From the NCBI RefSeq assembly GCF_002632725.1, contig NZ_NJAI01000001.1, positions 1,416,236 to 1,480,235 of the forward strand: a stretch of DNA of 64,000 nucleotides, read 5' to 3'. The DNA comes from Xenorhabdus hominickii (lineage in GTDB: Bacteria; Pseudomonadota; Gammaproteobacteria; Enterobacterales; Enterobacteriaceae). The notes under the pieces were generated by a model. That model ran no database searches. It was not told the origin of the DNA and worked only from the letters and a program-made list of their open reading frames with translations. Below, piece by piece: positions 30,452 to 39,877 of this stretch (within the stretch, counting starts at the first letter, position 1; every line of letters begins with the position of its first letter). A program made the translations under genes and the position numbers.

Positions 30452-31242
30452 AACAGTATCTGGATTTAATGAAAAAAGTGCTGGAAGAAGGCACAGCAAA
30501 AGATGACCGTACAGGGACGGGAACTCTCTCGATCTTTGGTCATCAGATGCGTTTCAATTTGCAAGAAGGTTTTCCATTGGTAACCACCAAGCGTTGTCAT
30601 CTCCGCTCGATCATTCACGAACTGCTCTGGTTCTTAAATGGCGATACCAATATCAAATATTTGCATGATAATGGCGTGAGCATCTGGGATGAATGGGCTG
30701 ACGAAAACGGAGATTTGGGGCCTGTTTATGGTAAACAATGGCGCGCTTGGGGCTCACCTGATGGTCGTCAAATCGATCAATTAACGCAAGTTATTGAACA
30801 ATTGAAGAGCGACCCGGATTCACGCCGAATTATTGTTTCCGCATGGAACGTTGGAGAGCTGGATAAAATGGCATTAGCGCCATGCCATGCTTTCTTCCAG
30901 TTCTATGTGGCAGATGGCAAACTTTCCTGCCAACTTTACCAGCGCTCCTGTGATGTGTTTTTAGGATTGCCATTCAATATTGCAAGCTACGCCCTGTTGG
31001 TATACATGATGGCGCAGCAGTGCAATCTGGAAGTAGGTGATTTTGTTTGGACAGGTGGAGATACCCATCTTTATAGCAACCACTTGGAGCAAACCAAACT
31101 TCAGTTGAGTCGTGAACCACGTGCGTTGCCTAAATTGGTGATTAAGCGTAAGCCTGCTTCACTGTTCGATTATCAATTCGAAGACTTTGAAGTCGTGGAT
31201 TATGATCCACATCCTGGTATCAAAGCGCCAGTCGCGATTTAA
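30448..31242 (+). CDS. thyA: Thymidylate synthase
   Basis: ThyA methylates dUMP to dTMP with methylene-tetrahydrofolate, producing dihydrofolate that FolA (3442-3927) recycles. With the start at 30448 ([15 protein letters not shown]), overlapping the lgt stop by 4 bp, it has 264 residues, exactly the E. coli length. The catalytic cysteine is C146 in [29 protein letters not shown] and the C-terminal [11 protein letters not shown] are intact. An upstream in-frame start (30403) lies inside lgt and adds residues absent from the family. A repeat hairpin and a terminator follow. Confidence 0.98.
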   Translation: MKQYLDLMKKVLEEGTAKDDRTGTGTLSIFGHQMRFNLQEGFPLVTTKRCHLRSIIHELLWFLNGDTNIKYLHDNGVSIWDEWADENGDLGPVYGKQWRAWGSPDGRQIDQLTQVIEQLKSDPDSRRIIVSAWNVGELDKMALAPCHAFFQFYVADGKLSCQLYQRSCDVFLGLPFNIASYALLVYMMAQQCNLEVGDFVWTGGDTHLYSNHLEQTKLQLSREPRALPKLVIKRKPASLFDYQFEDFEVVDYDPHPGIKAPVAI

Positions 31243-31248
31243 GAACTT

Positions 31249-31307
31249 ATACCTTTCATCATACAAGTTGCAGCTTTGTTGGCTGCAACTCGAAATCCAT
31301 AGGGTAT
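31249..31307. repeat. Short ERIC-type palindrome after thyA
   Basis: Seven bases after the thyA stop, a 59-bp palindrome has the core AGTTGCAGC-TTTGTTG-GCTGCAACT and ends ATACCTTTCATC and GGATTT-type (CGAAATCCATAGGGTAT), like the reverse complement of the element at 18257. In RNA it would form a stable hairpin just ahead of the thyA terminator. Confidence 0.75.
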
Positions 31308-31320
31308 GCCAAATTGTTAA

Positions 31321-31345
31321 AGAGCGGGTTTTGCCTGCTCTTTTT
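31321..31345 (+). terminator. Rho-independent terminator of lgt-thyA
   Basis: AGAGCGGG pairs with CCTGCTCT (one G-T pair) around TTTTG, followed by TTTTT. It lies 79 bp after the thyA stop, behind the repeat. The remaining part of the 314-bp gap up to 31556 is AT-rich with no gene seen. Confidence 0.85.
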
Positions 31346-31556
31346 ACCTTTATCGTTAGCACTTCTCAATACGAAAAATTAGCCATCAATTAATTTTGCG
31401 TGTCGTTTCGCAAATAAAATGAAAAAGTCATTTTGTCATTATTTTTCTCTGAAAGCTCTTCGCATAACTCCTTAAATTAACTTTCTGTATTTCAATAAAT
31501 AAAAGATATTCCCCACAAGAAAAAATACGCCTGAAATAGAAGAAAGGCGGATTGGT

Positions 31557-32099
31557 ATGACAATGATGTTTTATGAAAATAAAGAAGAGAGTAGCAAAGA
31601 AGAAAATAGTAATGAGCAATCAGGATTTACGTTAGTGGAGTTACTGATAGCGATGTTTATCATTTCTATCACTCTTTTTTGGGGGATGTATCATTGGGGG
31701 CAATATCAAAATCATCTGCGTTTACAATCGGCAATGCAAAATGTGTTGTCTTTTATGGAAAGGCAGCAAGCTCTGGCAAGTTATCTCAATCAGGATCGTA
31801 CATTATGGTTAGTCATGGGGCAGTCATGGTGTTTGGTGTCTTCTATGACCAAGATATCGGATTGCAATCAAGGTGATGAAGAGAGGGTCAAATCTCCGCA
31901 TGATGATGTTCGTTTGATATCATCTACGACTGAACGCATTGATTTTTATGGTATCAGAAATACGGCTATGCCCAACAGTTTTATGCTGTCAAATTCTGCT
32001 GGTGAAATTAGCGTAGTGATTTCTGGACGTGGGCGGATCAGAACTTGCAGTAATACTATTAAGCAGCTTCCTAATTGTGAGGGAATAAAAAATCCATGA
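31557..32099 (+). CDS. ppdA: Prepilin-type protein, PpdA-like
   Basis: This 180-residue protein starts with a 22-residue hydrophilic leader rich in E, N and S ending in QSG, then the type IV prepilin motif GFTLVELLIAMFIIS with the conserved glutamate five residues into the mature part and a hydrophobic helix. Two cysteines lie in the C-terminal part (RTCSNTIKQLPNCEG). Such minor pseudopilins are processed by a PilD-type peptidase. Its position between thyA and recC and its size correspond to ppdA of E. coli, whose function is not settled. It overlaps the next gene by 4 bp. The leader is longer than usual. Confidence 0.85.
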   Translation: MTMMFYENKEESSKEENSNEQSGFTLVELLIAMFIISITLFWGMYHWGQYQNHLRLQSAMQNVLSFMERQQALASYLNQDRTLWLVMGQSWCLVSSMTKISDCNQGDEERVKSPHDDVRLISSTTERIDFYGIRNTAMPNSFMLSNSAGEISVVISGRGRIRTCSNTIKQLPNCEGIKNP

Positions 32100-32707
32100 T
32101 GTCGACTATTTTCTGTTTTAAACAAAAACAGGCCGGGTTTTCTTTGCTGGAAGTTGTGGTGGCTATGCTGATCAGCAGTGTGATTTTTGTTGCTATGACG
32201 AAAACCTATCCGGTTTTATCAGGCCAGATTCTCGATCTTTACCGGAAATATCGGCTTCATTATTTGGTGAGCAGAACGGTTTATTTGATGGAGAAAGATA
32301 TTCGGCGAGCTGGTTATTGTCAGGATAGAAAACAGTGTAAGGGGGAGTCATTAGTCATTAAAAATAAGAATGCAGAATCAGTTAATTCTTGTTTTATTGT
32401 CGCTTTTGATCTCAATTTAAATAATAGGTGGGAAAAACCCGAACATATTGATTCCGAATTTTTTGGTTATCGTTTAAATAACCGATCGCTTGAATGGAAA
32501 AGAGGAGTAAATAATTGTCAGGAAAATGGTTGGGAAAGGTTATTTGATCCAAAAGAAATCGTGATTGATACCTTTCATCTTGAAAAATCACGGGTAAAGG
32601 GAGGGATAATTTTTATCACTTTATCCATTAAGGCTCATTGGCTGAAATCTCCATCTATTGTACATCGTTATCAAACGACAATTCGGTTGCGTAATATCAG
32701 GGAATAA
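32096..32707 (+). CDS. ppdB: Prepilin-type protein, PpdB-like
   Basis: This 203-residue protein has the leader KQKQAG followed by FSLLEVVVAMLISSVIFVAM, a type IV pilin-like N-terminal helix with the conserved glutamate at position 5 of the mature part. A central segment YLMEKDIRRAGYC resembles PilW/GspJ-type minor pseudopilins. It overlaps ppdA by 4 bp and is followed after 2 bp by the ygdB-like gene. Location and gene order match ppdB of E. coli. These genes may form a minor pilin initiation complex, but no major pilin, secretin or ATPase gene is in the window. Confidence 0.85.
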   Translation: MMSTIFCFKQKQAGFSLLEVVVAMLISSVIFVAMTKTYPVLSGQILDLYRKYRLHYLVSRTVYLMEKDIRRAGYCQDRKQCKGESLVIKNKNAESVNSCFIVAFDLNLNNRWEKPEHIDSEFFGYRLNNRSLEWKRGVNNCQENGWERLFDPKEIVIDTFHLEKSRVKGGIIFITLSIKAHWLKSPSIVHRYQTTIRLRNIRE

Positions 32708-32709
32708 GG

Positions 32710-33183
32710 ATGGAAAGACAGAAGGAAAATAAGCAACAGGGAAATATTCTATTGATATCAATACTGATGTTATTGGCATTGAGCTTAATGATGTTGAAAG
32801 CACTTCATTATCAGCGGGAAAATGCGATGCTCATGATGATGGATGAACAAAATTATATGCATGCTTTTCTACGGGCTGAGTCGTCGTCACTGACATGGGG
32901 AAAAGTGCAAGCATGGCAGGTTAATCAGCAAGAGATGGAAGGCTGGCTTTGTTTGCAGCAAACTGAATTTCATTTAAAAAGCTGCCTTAAGCACTATTCG
33001 GGTAATCATTTTCTATTAAAAGGCGTCGCTCAATTTACAACAGGGGAAAATCTTGAACTTTATCAATGGATGGAACAGATGAAATACCCAAATCAAGATA
33101 CACTTATTCCTATTAAACTCATTCCCGTTGCAAGTGGTTGGTTGGATTTTTGCCCTGTTCCTCAGGCCGAATTTTGTTTATGA
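32710..33183 (+). CDS. ygdB: YgdB-like pilin accessory protein
   Basis: This 157-residue protein has a short basic N-terminus (RQKENKQQG) followed by the hydrophobic helix NILLISILMLLALSLMMLK. The glutamate of typical pilins at position 5 is missing, as in the PilX/GspK class that caps pseudopilus tips. Order and size match ygdB of E. coli. AAGGATGG-type spacing after ppdB is only 2 bp, so the genes are co-translated. Its stop overlaps the ppdC-like start by 4 bp (ATGA). Cysteines in LCLQQ, SCLKHY and FCPVPQAEFC could form disulfides. Confidence 0.8.
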   Translation: MERQKENKQQGNILLISILMLLALSLMMLKALHYQRENAMLMMMDEQNYMHAFLRAESSSLTWGKVQAWQVNQQEMEGWLCLQQTEFHLKSCLKHYSGNHFLLKGVAQFTTGENLELYQWMEQMKYPNQDTLIPIKLIPVASGWLDFCPVPQAEFCL

Positions 33184-33563
33184 AAATATTCCATCAGGTT
33201 GGGCGACAAGAAGGTATGAGCTTGCCGGAGGTTATGGTGGCATCTGTCGTATTCGCGATCTCTGTATTGGGTTTGATGCGTTACCATCAGGCATTGTCAA
33301 CGAGTTTTCAGCAATATTGGGTACAGCTTAAGGTGGTCAGAGATGTCTATAACCAATTGGAACAATATGAGCAGTTGGACGGACATCCAGAATTTGGAAA
33401 GGCAACGGGGAAAATGGCCTCACCGCTGGGATGGAAGGCTGAATTTCAGCGAGAGTTTCACTTTTCGGGATGCTATCAATTAACGGTTAAGTTGACATTA
33501 CATTACAATAAACCAAGTAAATTAGAGCGCTGGATTTGTGCAAGTGGGGGCAGTGATGTTTAG
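33180..33563 (+). CDS. ppdC: Prepilin-type protein, PpdC-like
   Basis: This 127-residue protein starts at 33180 (MKIFHQVGRQEG), overlapping the ygdB stop by 4 bp, and continues with MSLPEVMVASVVFAISVLGL, a prepilin helix with E at mature position 5; the cleavage site would be after RQEG. It matches the GspI/PilV class and the position of ppdC in E. coli. Its end overlaps the recC start by 8 bp, so the pilin-like genes and recC are translationally linked. An in-frame start at 33138 lies inside ygdB and would add a non-leader-like extension. Confidence 0.85.
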   Translation: MKIFHQVGRQEGMSLPEVMVASVVFAISVLGLMRYHQALSTSFQQYWVQLKVVRDVYNQLEQYEQLDGHPEFGKATGKMASPLGWKAEFQREFHFSGCYQLTVKLTLHYNKPSKLERWICASGGSDV

Positions 33564-36500
33564 AGTTTATCATTCAAATCAACTCGATATTCTCAAAGAG
33601 TTGATGGCGATATTGATCGGGGAAAACCCACTTTCTGACCCATTTGGCAAAGACGTTATTCTGGTTCAAAGCCCTGGAATGTCTCAGTGGTTGCAGATTC
33701 AACTGGCAGAGAAACTCGGCATTGCAGCCAACATGGAATTTCCACTACCGGCGACCTTTATCTGGCAAATGTTTACGCAAATATTGGCTGATGTTCCCAA
33801 AGAGGGAGCCTTCAGCAAAGATGCCATGAAATGGAAGTTGATGAGGCTGTTGCCGACTCTGTTAACAGAAACGGAATTTTCGGCGCTCAGCCATTATCTA
33901 GACCAAGATATTGATAAACGCAAGATCCATCAACTTGCTGGCCGAATTGCCGATCTATTTGACCAATATCTGGTTTATCGTCCGCAATGGCTGGAAAGTT
34001 GGGAAAACGGTCAATTAGTTGATGGGTTGAACAGCAATCAATTGTGGCAAAAAAGATTATGGTCTGAACTGACAGAATATACCCGCGAGTTACAGCAACC
34101 CTTGTGGCACCGAGCCAATTTATACCGTCGATTTGTTTCAACGTTGGAAGAAGGCAGCTTTCGATTGGAAAGTTTACCTTCACGTATCTTTATCTGCGGA
34201 ATATCAGCATTGCCGCCAGCTTATTTGCAGGTTTTTAAAGCATTAGGGCAACATATTGATATTCATCTGATGTTTACTAACCCGTGCCAATATTATTGGG
34301 GGGATATCCAAAGCTATGCGTTTCTTTCCAAGTTAAATAGCCGGAAACCAAAACATTATAAAAGTAATCAGCTTCTGGAGAGATTTAAAGAGCCAGAAAA
34401 TGCAACGTCACTTTTTAATGAAGAGGGCGAGCAAAACCTGAATAACCCACTACTTGCCTCTTGGGGAAAATTGGGGAGAGATAACCTTTACCTGCTGTCA
34501 CAGTTGGAGCCAGATTCTGATGTACATGCTTTTGTTGAATTGGAACCCGATTGTATCCTGCATCAAATCCAGCGAGATATCCTGAATCTTGAAGATTATG
34601 CCCAGATTGGCTCTACGGAAAACACCTTTCAAAATAGTCTGAAAAAGCGGCCATTTGATGATGCAGATCGTTCATTGACTTTTCATTCATGTCATAGTCC
34701 ACAGCGAGAGGTGGAAGTGTTGCAGGATCAGATCCTTCATTTATTGGATGATGATCCCTCACTGAAACCGAGGGATATCATAGTGATGATGGCTGATATA
34801 GACAGTTATGCACCCTATATTCAGGCTGTTTTTGGCAACGCTCCGGATGAGCGTTATATCCCTTTTGCTATTTCTGATCGTAAAGTTCGTCAAGCTCATC
34901 CTGTCTTACAGGCTTTCATTACCCTGTTGGATTTACCACAGAGTCGATTTACCGCTGAGCAAGTACTGGCATTATTGGAAGTACCAGCTTTAGCCAATAA
35001 ATTTGCTATTCAGGAAGAAGGGCTGCGTTTGCTGCGGCGTTGGGTGAAAGAATCCGGGATTTGCTGGGGATTGGATGATGACAATATTGAAGCATTATCT
35101 TTGCCTGCAACTGGGCAAAATACTTGGCGTTTTGGTTTGACTCGAATGTTATTGGGTTATGCGATGGACAGCCACGCTGGTCCGTGGAATGGTGTTTTGC
35201 CATATGATGAATCCAGCGGTCTTGCTGCCGAGTTAGCGGGTCAACTGGCTGAATTTTTAATGGAACTAAACCTTTGGCGTAAGGTTTTAAGTGAAGAGCA
35301 GCGGTTGGTTGATTGGATGGCAGTGTGCCCGCAATTGCTGGAAACTTTTTTCGAATCGGATGATGAAATTGAATTGGTGCTGGCACTCATTACTCAGCAA
35401 TGGCAAAAAATCATTGATAATGGCCTTAACGCTCATTATGACGAAAGTGTTCCTTTAGTGCTACTGCGTGATGAATTAGCATTGCGTTTTGATGATGAAA
35501 AGATAAGCCAGCGTTTTCTGGCGGGGTCACTTAATTTTTGTACCTTGATGCCAATGCGTTCCATTCCTTTTAAGGTCGTTTGCTTGTTGGGAATGAATGA
35601 CGGGGTTTATCCGCGCACAATACCGCCGCTTGGGTTTGATCTTATGACAGACAAAGCTCAGAGAGGGGATAGAAAACGACGCGATGATGATCGCTATCTT
35701 TTTTTAGAAGCATTGGTATCGGCTGAGCAGTCTCTTTATATCAGTTATATCGGTAAATCGATTCGAGATGATACTGAGTGTAACCCATCCGTGTTGGTCA
35801 ATGAGTTACTGGATTATGTTTGTCAAAGTTTTTGCCAATCCGGTGATGAAATGTTGAATGTTGATGACAGCGCAAAGAGGGTCAAAGAACACCTGATTTC
35901 ACAGCATACGCGTGTTCCTTTTGCAGCGGAAAATTTCCTGCCTGATCACTATCCACAAAGTTATGCCTCAGAATGGTTGCCAGCGGCGACGCAGCAAGGG
36001 ATATCAGTTACGGATTTCTGCCAGCCGATTGCGTTTGACCGTAGTGAAATAAAAGAAATTGCACTAGATGAATTGATCCGTTTTTATCGCCATCCTGTCC
36101 GGGCGTTTTTCCAGCAACGGCTAAAAGTGCATTTTGTTATTGAAGAGATGGAGCTGCCTGAAGAAGAACCTTTTGTACTGGATAATTTGCAGCGCTATCA
36201 GTTTAACCAGCTTCTGTTAAGTATTTTAATAGAAGAGGGGTCACCTGAATCGTTGTTCCATCACCTCCGGGCATCGGGTGGGTTGCCATATGGGGCGTTT
36301 GGTGAAGCGTATTGGATGGATCAATTGGAATCCATACAACCATTGGCGAATAAAGTGCGTGAAGAAAGAACTGACTCCTATCCCATCGATTTACACGAGC
36401 AAATTGGCGATGTGATATTGACGAGCAAAATCAATCAGGTTCAGCCCGATGGAATTTTACGTTGGCGTCCAGCGAACTTAACGGCCAATGATGGTATCCA

Positions 36501-36972
36501 ACTATGGATTGAACATCTTGCCTATTGCTTTTCAGGTGGTACGAGTGAAAGCCGCATGTATGGAACGATAAAAGGGGGGAAAAAAGAGGGTAACAAGCTG
36601 ACAGAGTGTCGTTTTTTGCCACTGGAACAGGATGAGGCGGAAAAATACCTAAGTCGGATGATAGAAGGCTATTTTCAAGGAATGTCTGTCCCTCTTCCCC
36701 TGTTTTGTCGAAGTGGCTGGGCATGGTTAGTGGAATGCTTTGACAAGGAAAGTCAGGAAATTGATTTCAGTGAGGAGGCTCAACACAAAGCTGAAAGCAA
36801 GTTGATGGAGCAATGGCTAGGAGTACATGACAGAACAGGAGAAAGCAGCGATCACTATGCACAGCGAGCTTTCCGGCAAGTTGATCAATCACTTTTGGAG
36901 CGTATGAAGCGCGAGGTCCAGAGCTATTTGTTGCCTATGGCTCGCTATTCAAATGGCTCGTTATTCAAATAA
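33556..36972 (+). CDS. recC: RecBCD exonuclease V, RecC subunit
   Basis: RecC holds RecBCD together, splits the duplex and recognises Chi. The protein from 33556 (MFRVYHSNQLDILKELM) has 1138 residues against 1122 in E. coli. Conserved blocks include ILVQSPGMSQWLQIQLAEK, FPLPATFIWQMF, HSCHSPQREVEVLQDQIL and MRSIPFKVVCLLGMNDGVYPR in the inactive helicase-like part, with a nuclease-like C-terminal domain around IRFYRHPVRAFFQQRL. The start overlaps ppdC by 8 bp. An upstream start (33538) is inside ppdC. It is the first gene of recC-ptrA-recB-recD. Confidence 0.96.
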   Translation: MFRVYHSNQLDILKELMAILIGENPLSDPFGKDVILVQSPGMSQWLQIQLAEKLGIAANMEFPLPATFIWQMFTQILADVPKEGAFSKDAMKWKLMRLLPTLLTETEFSALSHYLDQDIDKRKIHQLAGRIADLFDQYLVYRPQWLESWENGQLVDGLNSNQLWQKRLWSELTEYTRELQQPLWHRANLYRRFVSTLEEGSFRLESLPSRIFICGISALPPAYLQVFKALGQHIDIHLMFTNPCQYYWGDIQSYAFLSKLNSRKPKHYKSNQLLERFKEPENATSLFNEEGEQNLNNPLLASWGKLGRDNLYLLSQLEPDSDVHAFVELEPDCILHQIQRDILNLEDYAQIGSTENTFQNSLKKRPFDDADRSLTFHSCHSPQREVEVLQDQILHLLDDDPSLKPRDIIVMMADIDSYAPYIQAVFGNAPDERYIPFAISDRKVRQAHPVLQAFITLLDLPQSRFTAEQVLALLEVPALANKFAIQEEGLRLLRRWVKESGICWGLDDDNIEALSLPATGQNTWRFGLTRMLLGYAMDSHAGPWNGVLPYDESSGLAAELAGQLAEFLMELNLWRKVLSEEQRLVDWMAVCPQLLETFFESDDEIELVLALITQQWQKIIDNGLNAHYDESVPLVLLRDELALRFDDEKISQRFLAGSLNFCTLMPMRSIPFKVVCLLGMNDGVYPRTIPPLGFDLMTDKAQRGDRKRRDDDRYLFLEALVSAEQSLYISYIGKSIRDDTECNPSVLVNELLDYVCQSFCQSGDEMLNVDDSAKRVKEHLISQHTRVPFAAENFLPDHYPQSYASEWLPAATQQGISVTDFCQPIAFDRSEIKEIALDELIRFYRHPVRAFFQQRLKVHFVIEEMELPEEEPFVLDNLQRYQFNQLLLSILIEEGSPESLFHHLRASGGLPYGAFGEAYWMDQLESIQPLANKVREERTDSYPIDLHEQIGDVILTSKINQVQPDGILRWRPANLTANDGIQLWIEHLAYCFSGGTSESRMYGTIKGGKKEGNKLTECRFLPLEQDEAEKYLSRMIEGYFQGMSVPLPLFCRSGWAWLVECFDKESQEIDFSEEAQHKAESKLMEQWLGVHDRTGESSDHYAQRAFRQVDQSLLERMKREVQSYLLPMARYSNGSLFK

Positions 36973-36991
36973 ATAGGGAGAATATTAGGTT

Positions 36992-39877
36992 ATGCCTAAA
37001 TATATTATCCGCATCATAACGATGCTCTTTCTGCTACTTTGTGGGGTAACAGCATACGCGCAGTCGCCGTGGCAGCTGTTACCGGATACGATTCATAAAA
37101 GTGATCGGGATCCTCGTCAATATAAAGCCATCCAGTTGCAAAATGGCATGACAGTTCTGCTGGTGTCTGATGAGAAAGCGATTAAATCCTTGGCTGCTGT
37201 TTCGATTCCTGTTGGCCATATGGAAAATCCAGATAACCAGCTTGGTTTGGCTCATTATCTGGAACACATGGTATTAATGGGGTCCAAACGCTACCCTCAG
37301 CCGGGGGGATTTGCTGAATTTTTGCAAAAACATGGAGGCAGCCGTAACGCCAGTACGACGGCCGATCGCACATCATTCTACCTGGAAGTTGAAAATGATT
37401 CGTTGACCGGAGCGGTAGATCGTCTTGCTGATGCGCTTACTGAGCCGTTGTTTGATCCACTTAATGCCGATCGTGAACGTAATGCTGTCGATAACGAAAT
37501 GACCATTGCCCGCGCGGGTGAAGGGCATCGTATATGGCAAATCCGTGCTGAGACTATCAACCCAGCCCATCCTAATGCTCGTTTTACTGGTGGAAATCTG
37601 GAAACATTAAAAGATAAGCCCGACAGTAAATTACAGACGGCACTGGTTGATTTTTATCAGCGCTATTACTCCGCTAACTTGATGAAAGGCGTAGTGTACA
37701 GTAATAAATCAATAGACAAACTGGCACAGCTTGCGGCAGAAACCTTTGGCCGAATTCCAAACCGACATGCTTCAGTGTCATCCATTATAGTGCCGGCAGT
37801 GACGGAGAAAGAAAAAGGGATCATCATTCATTATATTCCTGCACAGCCACATAAGGCATTGCGTCTGGAATTCAGTATCTTGGATAACAGTGCAGAATTT
37901 CGCAGCAAAACAGATGAATATATCGGGTATTTGCTTGGTAATCGTAGCCAAAATACGTTGTCTGATTGGTTGCAGAAACAGGGGCTAATAGAAGGGATCA
38001 GTGCATCTGCTAGTCCTAAAATTGATGGTAACTCGGGAACTTTTGGTATTTATGTTTCTTTAACGGATAAAGGGCTTGAACAGCGGGATCAAGTTATTGC
38101 GGCTATTTTTTCTTACATCAATCTGTTAAAGCAAAAGGGTATTCAAAAGAGTTATTTTGATGAAATGACCAAAGTGCTCAATCTGTCATTCCAATACGCA
38201 TCAATCGTACGAAATATGAACTACATTGAGGGGCTATCCGACGCTATGCTGGAATTACCTATTTCCCATGTGTTGGATGCTGGTTATATTGCAGATGACT
38301 TTAATCCGAAAGCGATAGCCAGCCGCTTGAAGGAGTTAACGCCTGACAATGCACGCATTTGGTTTATCAGTCCAACAGAGCCACATAACAAAGAAGCTTA
38401 CTTTGTTCAGGCACCCTATCAGGTCAATAAAATTACCCAGAAACAGCTCACTGAATGGAAAAACCTCGAACAAGGCGTTTCGTTCTCCTTACCAGAATTG
38501 AACCCGTATATTCCTGATGATTTATCTCTGATTAAAACATCGGGTAGCCAGAAACATCCTGAAATGATTTTGGAAAAACCTAATGTTCGTTTGCTTTATA
38601 TGCCAAGTCAATATTTTGCGGATGAACCTAAAGGCAGTATTACATTGGAGATGCGCAATCCTAACAGATTGACGGATATTAAAGATCAGCTTGCGGACAC
38701 ATTGTTAGCTTATTTGTCTGAACTTAAACTTGATCAACTGGGTTATCAGGCTTCAGTCGGAGGAATGGGCATCTCCACAGGTTATGCTGATGGTTTGAAA
38801 ATTGACGTTAGGGGTTATACGCAACATTTACCGGAGTTACTGACTTCAGTTATTAATCAATATATCTCGTTTACACCGACTCAGGCGGAGCTGGAACAGG
38901 CGAAATCATGGTATCGGGAACAACTTGAAGTTGCCAACAATGGTAAAGCTTTCCAAATGGCCATACAGCCGGTTTCGCGCCTTTCTAGTGTGCCTTACTT
39001 CGAACAGACCGAAAAATTGAAGACGCTGGATATCATCACCATTGACGATATCGTGAAATATCGCCAAAAGATGATCCAATACTCAGCTTTACAGGCGTTT
39101 ATCTTCGGTAATTTAACTAAGCAGCAAAGTATCGATATTGTTCAATCCGCTCAGAAGCAGCTCGCCAATCAGGGTAACGTGTGGTGGACTGGTACTCGTA
39201 TTGTAGTCGACCATAATTATGCGGTTGATTTTAAAGGTACTGCCAACAGTACTGATAATGCATTGGCGGAGATCTATATTCCAACAGGGTATGATCGTAT
39301 TAATGGTTATGTTAATTCCAGTGTGCTGGATAGCATTTTGTCACAGTGGTTCTATGATCAATTGAGGACTGTGGAACAACTGGGTTATGCCGTTTTTACT
39401 TTTAATCAAGGTGTGGGGCAGCAGTGGGGACTAGGTTTTCTATTACAGAGCAACAGTAAACAACCTGATTACCTGCATCAACGTTACCAAAACTTCTATC
39501 AACAGGCTGAGAAAAAATTGAAAGCGATGCCTGAGGCTGAATTTGAACAGTATAAAAAAGCACTGCTGACGGAGATGCAACTGCCGCCTCAGACTTTCTA
39601 TTCAGAAGCGTCTCGCTATGATTTGGACTTTGCACGCAATAATTTCAAATTTGATTCACGGGAGAAAGTGATTGCGGCAATGGAGAAAGTGACCAAAGCA
39701 CAATTGATTGAGTTTTATGAAAAAGCAGTTATCAAACGTCAGGGATTGGCACTGATTTCCCAAATTACAGGGAAAAAAGGTATGGCTCATCAATATGCAG
39801 AGCTGAAAGGCTGGAAAACTTACTCTCACTTGTCTGATTTCCAGAAACAATTACCGGTTAAGGTGAATGCTCAGTGA
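36992..39877 (+). CDS. ptrA: Pitrilysin (protease III), periplasmic zinc protease
   Basis: This 961-residue M16 metalloprotease degrades small peptides in the periplasm. A signal peptide is clear (YIIRIITMLFLLLCGVTAYA, cleavage before QSPW). The inverted zinc motif HYLEH is at residues 88-92, with the third ligand glutamate in the downstream ERNAVDNEMTIA block. The length is the same as in E. coli (962). The gene lies inside the recombination operon, recC before and recB after with a 4-bp overlap (GTGA), a conserved but functionally unexplained arrangement in Enterobacterales. Confidence 0.97.
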   Translation: MPKYIIRIITMLFLLLCGVTAYAQSPWQLLPDTIHKSDRDPRQYKAIQLQNGMTVLLVSDEKAIKSLAAVSIPVGHMENPDNQLGLAHYLEHMVLMGSKRYPQPGGFAEFLQKHGGSRNASTTADRTSFYLEVENDSLTGAVDRLADALTEPLFDPLNADRERNAVDNEMTIARAGEGHRIWQIRAETINPAHPNARFTGGNLETLKDKPDSKLQTALVDFYQRYYSANLMKGVVYSNKSIDKLAQLAAETFGRIPNRHASVSSIIVPAVTEKEKGIIIHYIPAQPHKALRLEFSILDNSAEFRSKTDEYIGYLLGNRSQNTLSDWLQKQGLIEGISASASPKIDGNSGTFGIYVSLTDKGLEQRDQVIAAIFSYINLLKQKGIQKSYFDEMTKVLNLSFQYASIVRNMNYIEGLSDAMLELPISHVLDAGYIADDFNPKAIASRLKELTPDNARIWFISPTEPHNKEAYFVQAPYQVNKITQKQLTEWKNLEQGVSFSLPELNPYIPDDLSLIKTSGSQKHPEMILEKPNVRLLYMPSQYFADEPKGSITLEMRNPNRLTDIKDQLADTLLAYLSELKLDQLGYQASVGGMGISTGYADGLKIDVRGYTQHLPELLTSVINQYISFTPTQAELEQAKSWYREQLEVANNGKAFQMAIQPVSRLSSVPYFEQTEKLKTLDIITIDDIVKYRQKMIQYSALQAFIFGNLTKQQSIDIVQSAQKQLANQGNVWWTGTRIVVDHNYAVDFKGTANSTDNALAEIYIPTGYDRINGYVNSSVLDSILSQWFYDQLRTVEQLGYAVFTFNQGVGQQWGLGFLLQSNSKQPDYLHQRYQNFYQQAEKKLKAMPEAEFEQYKKALLTEMQLPPQTFYSEASRYDLDFARNNFKFDSREKVIAAMEKVTKAQLIEFYEKAVIKRQGLALISQITGKKGMAHQYAELKGWKTYSHLSDFQKQLPVKVNAQ

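Noticed and set aside
31249..31307. Palindrome after thyA considered as a CRISPR repeat or IS end
   Set aside because: Only single dispersed copies occur and they share the ends of the ERIC element; no cas genes or transposase nearby.
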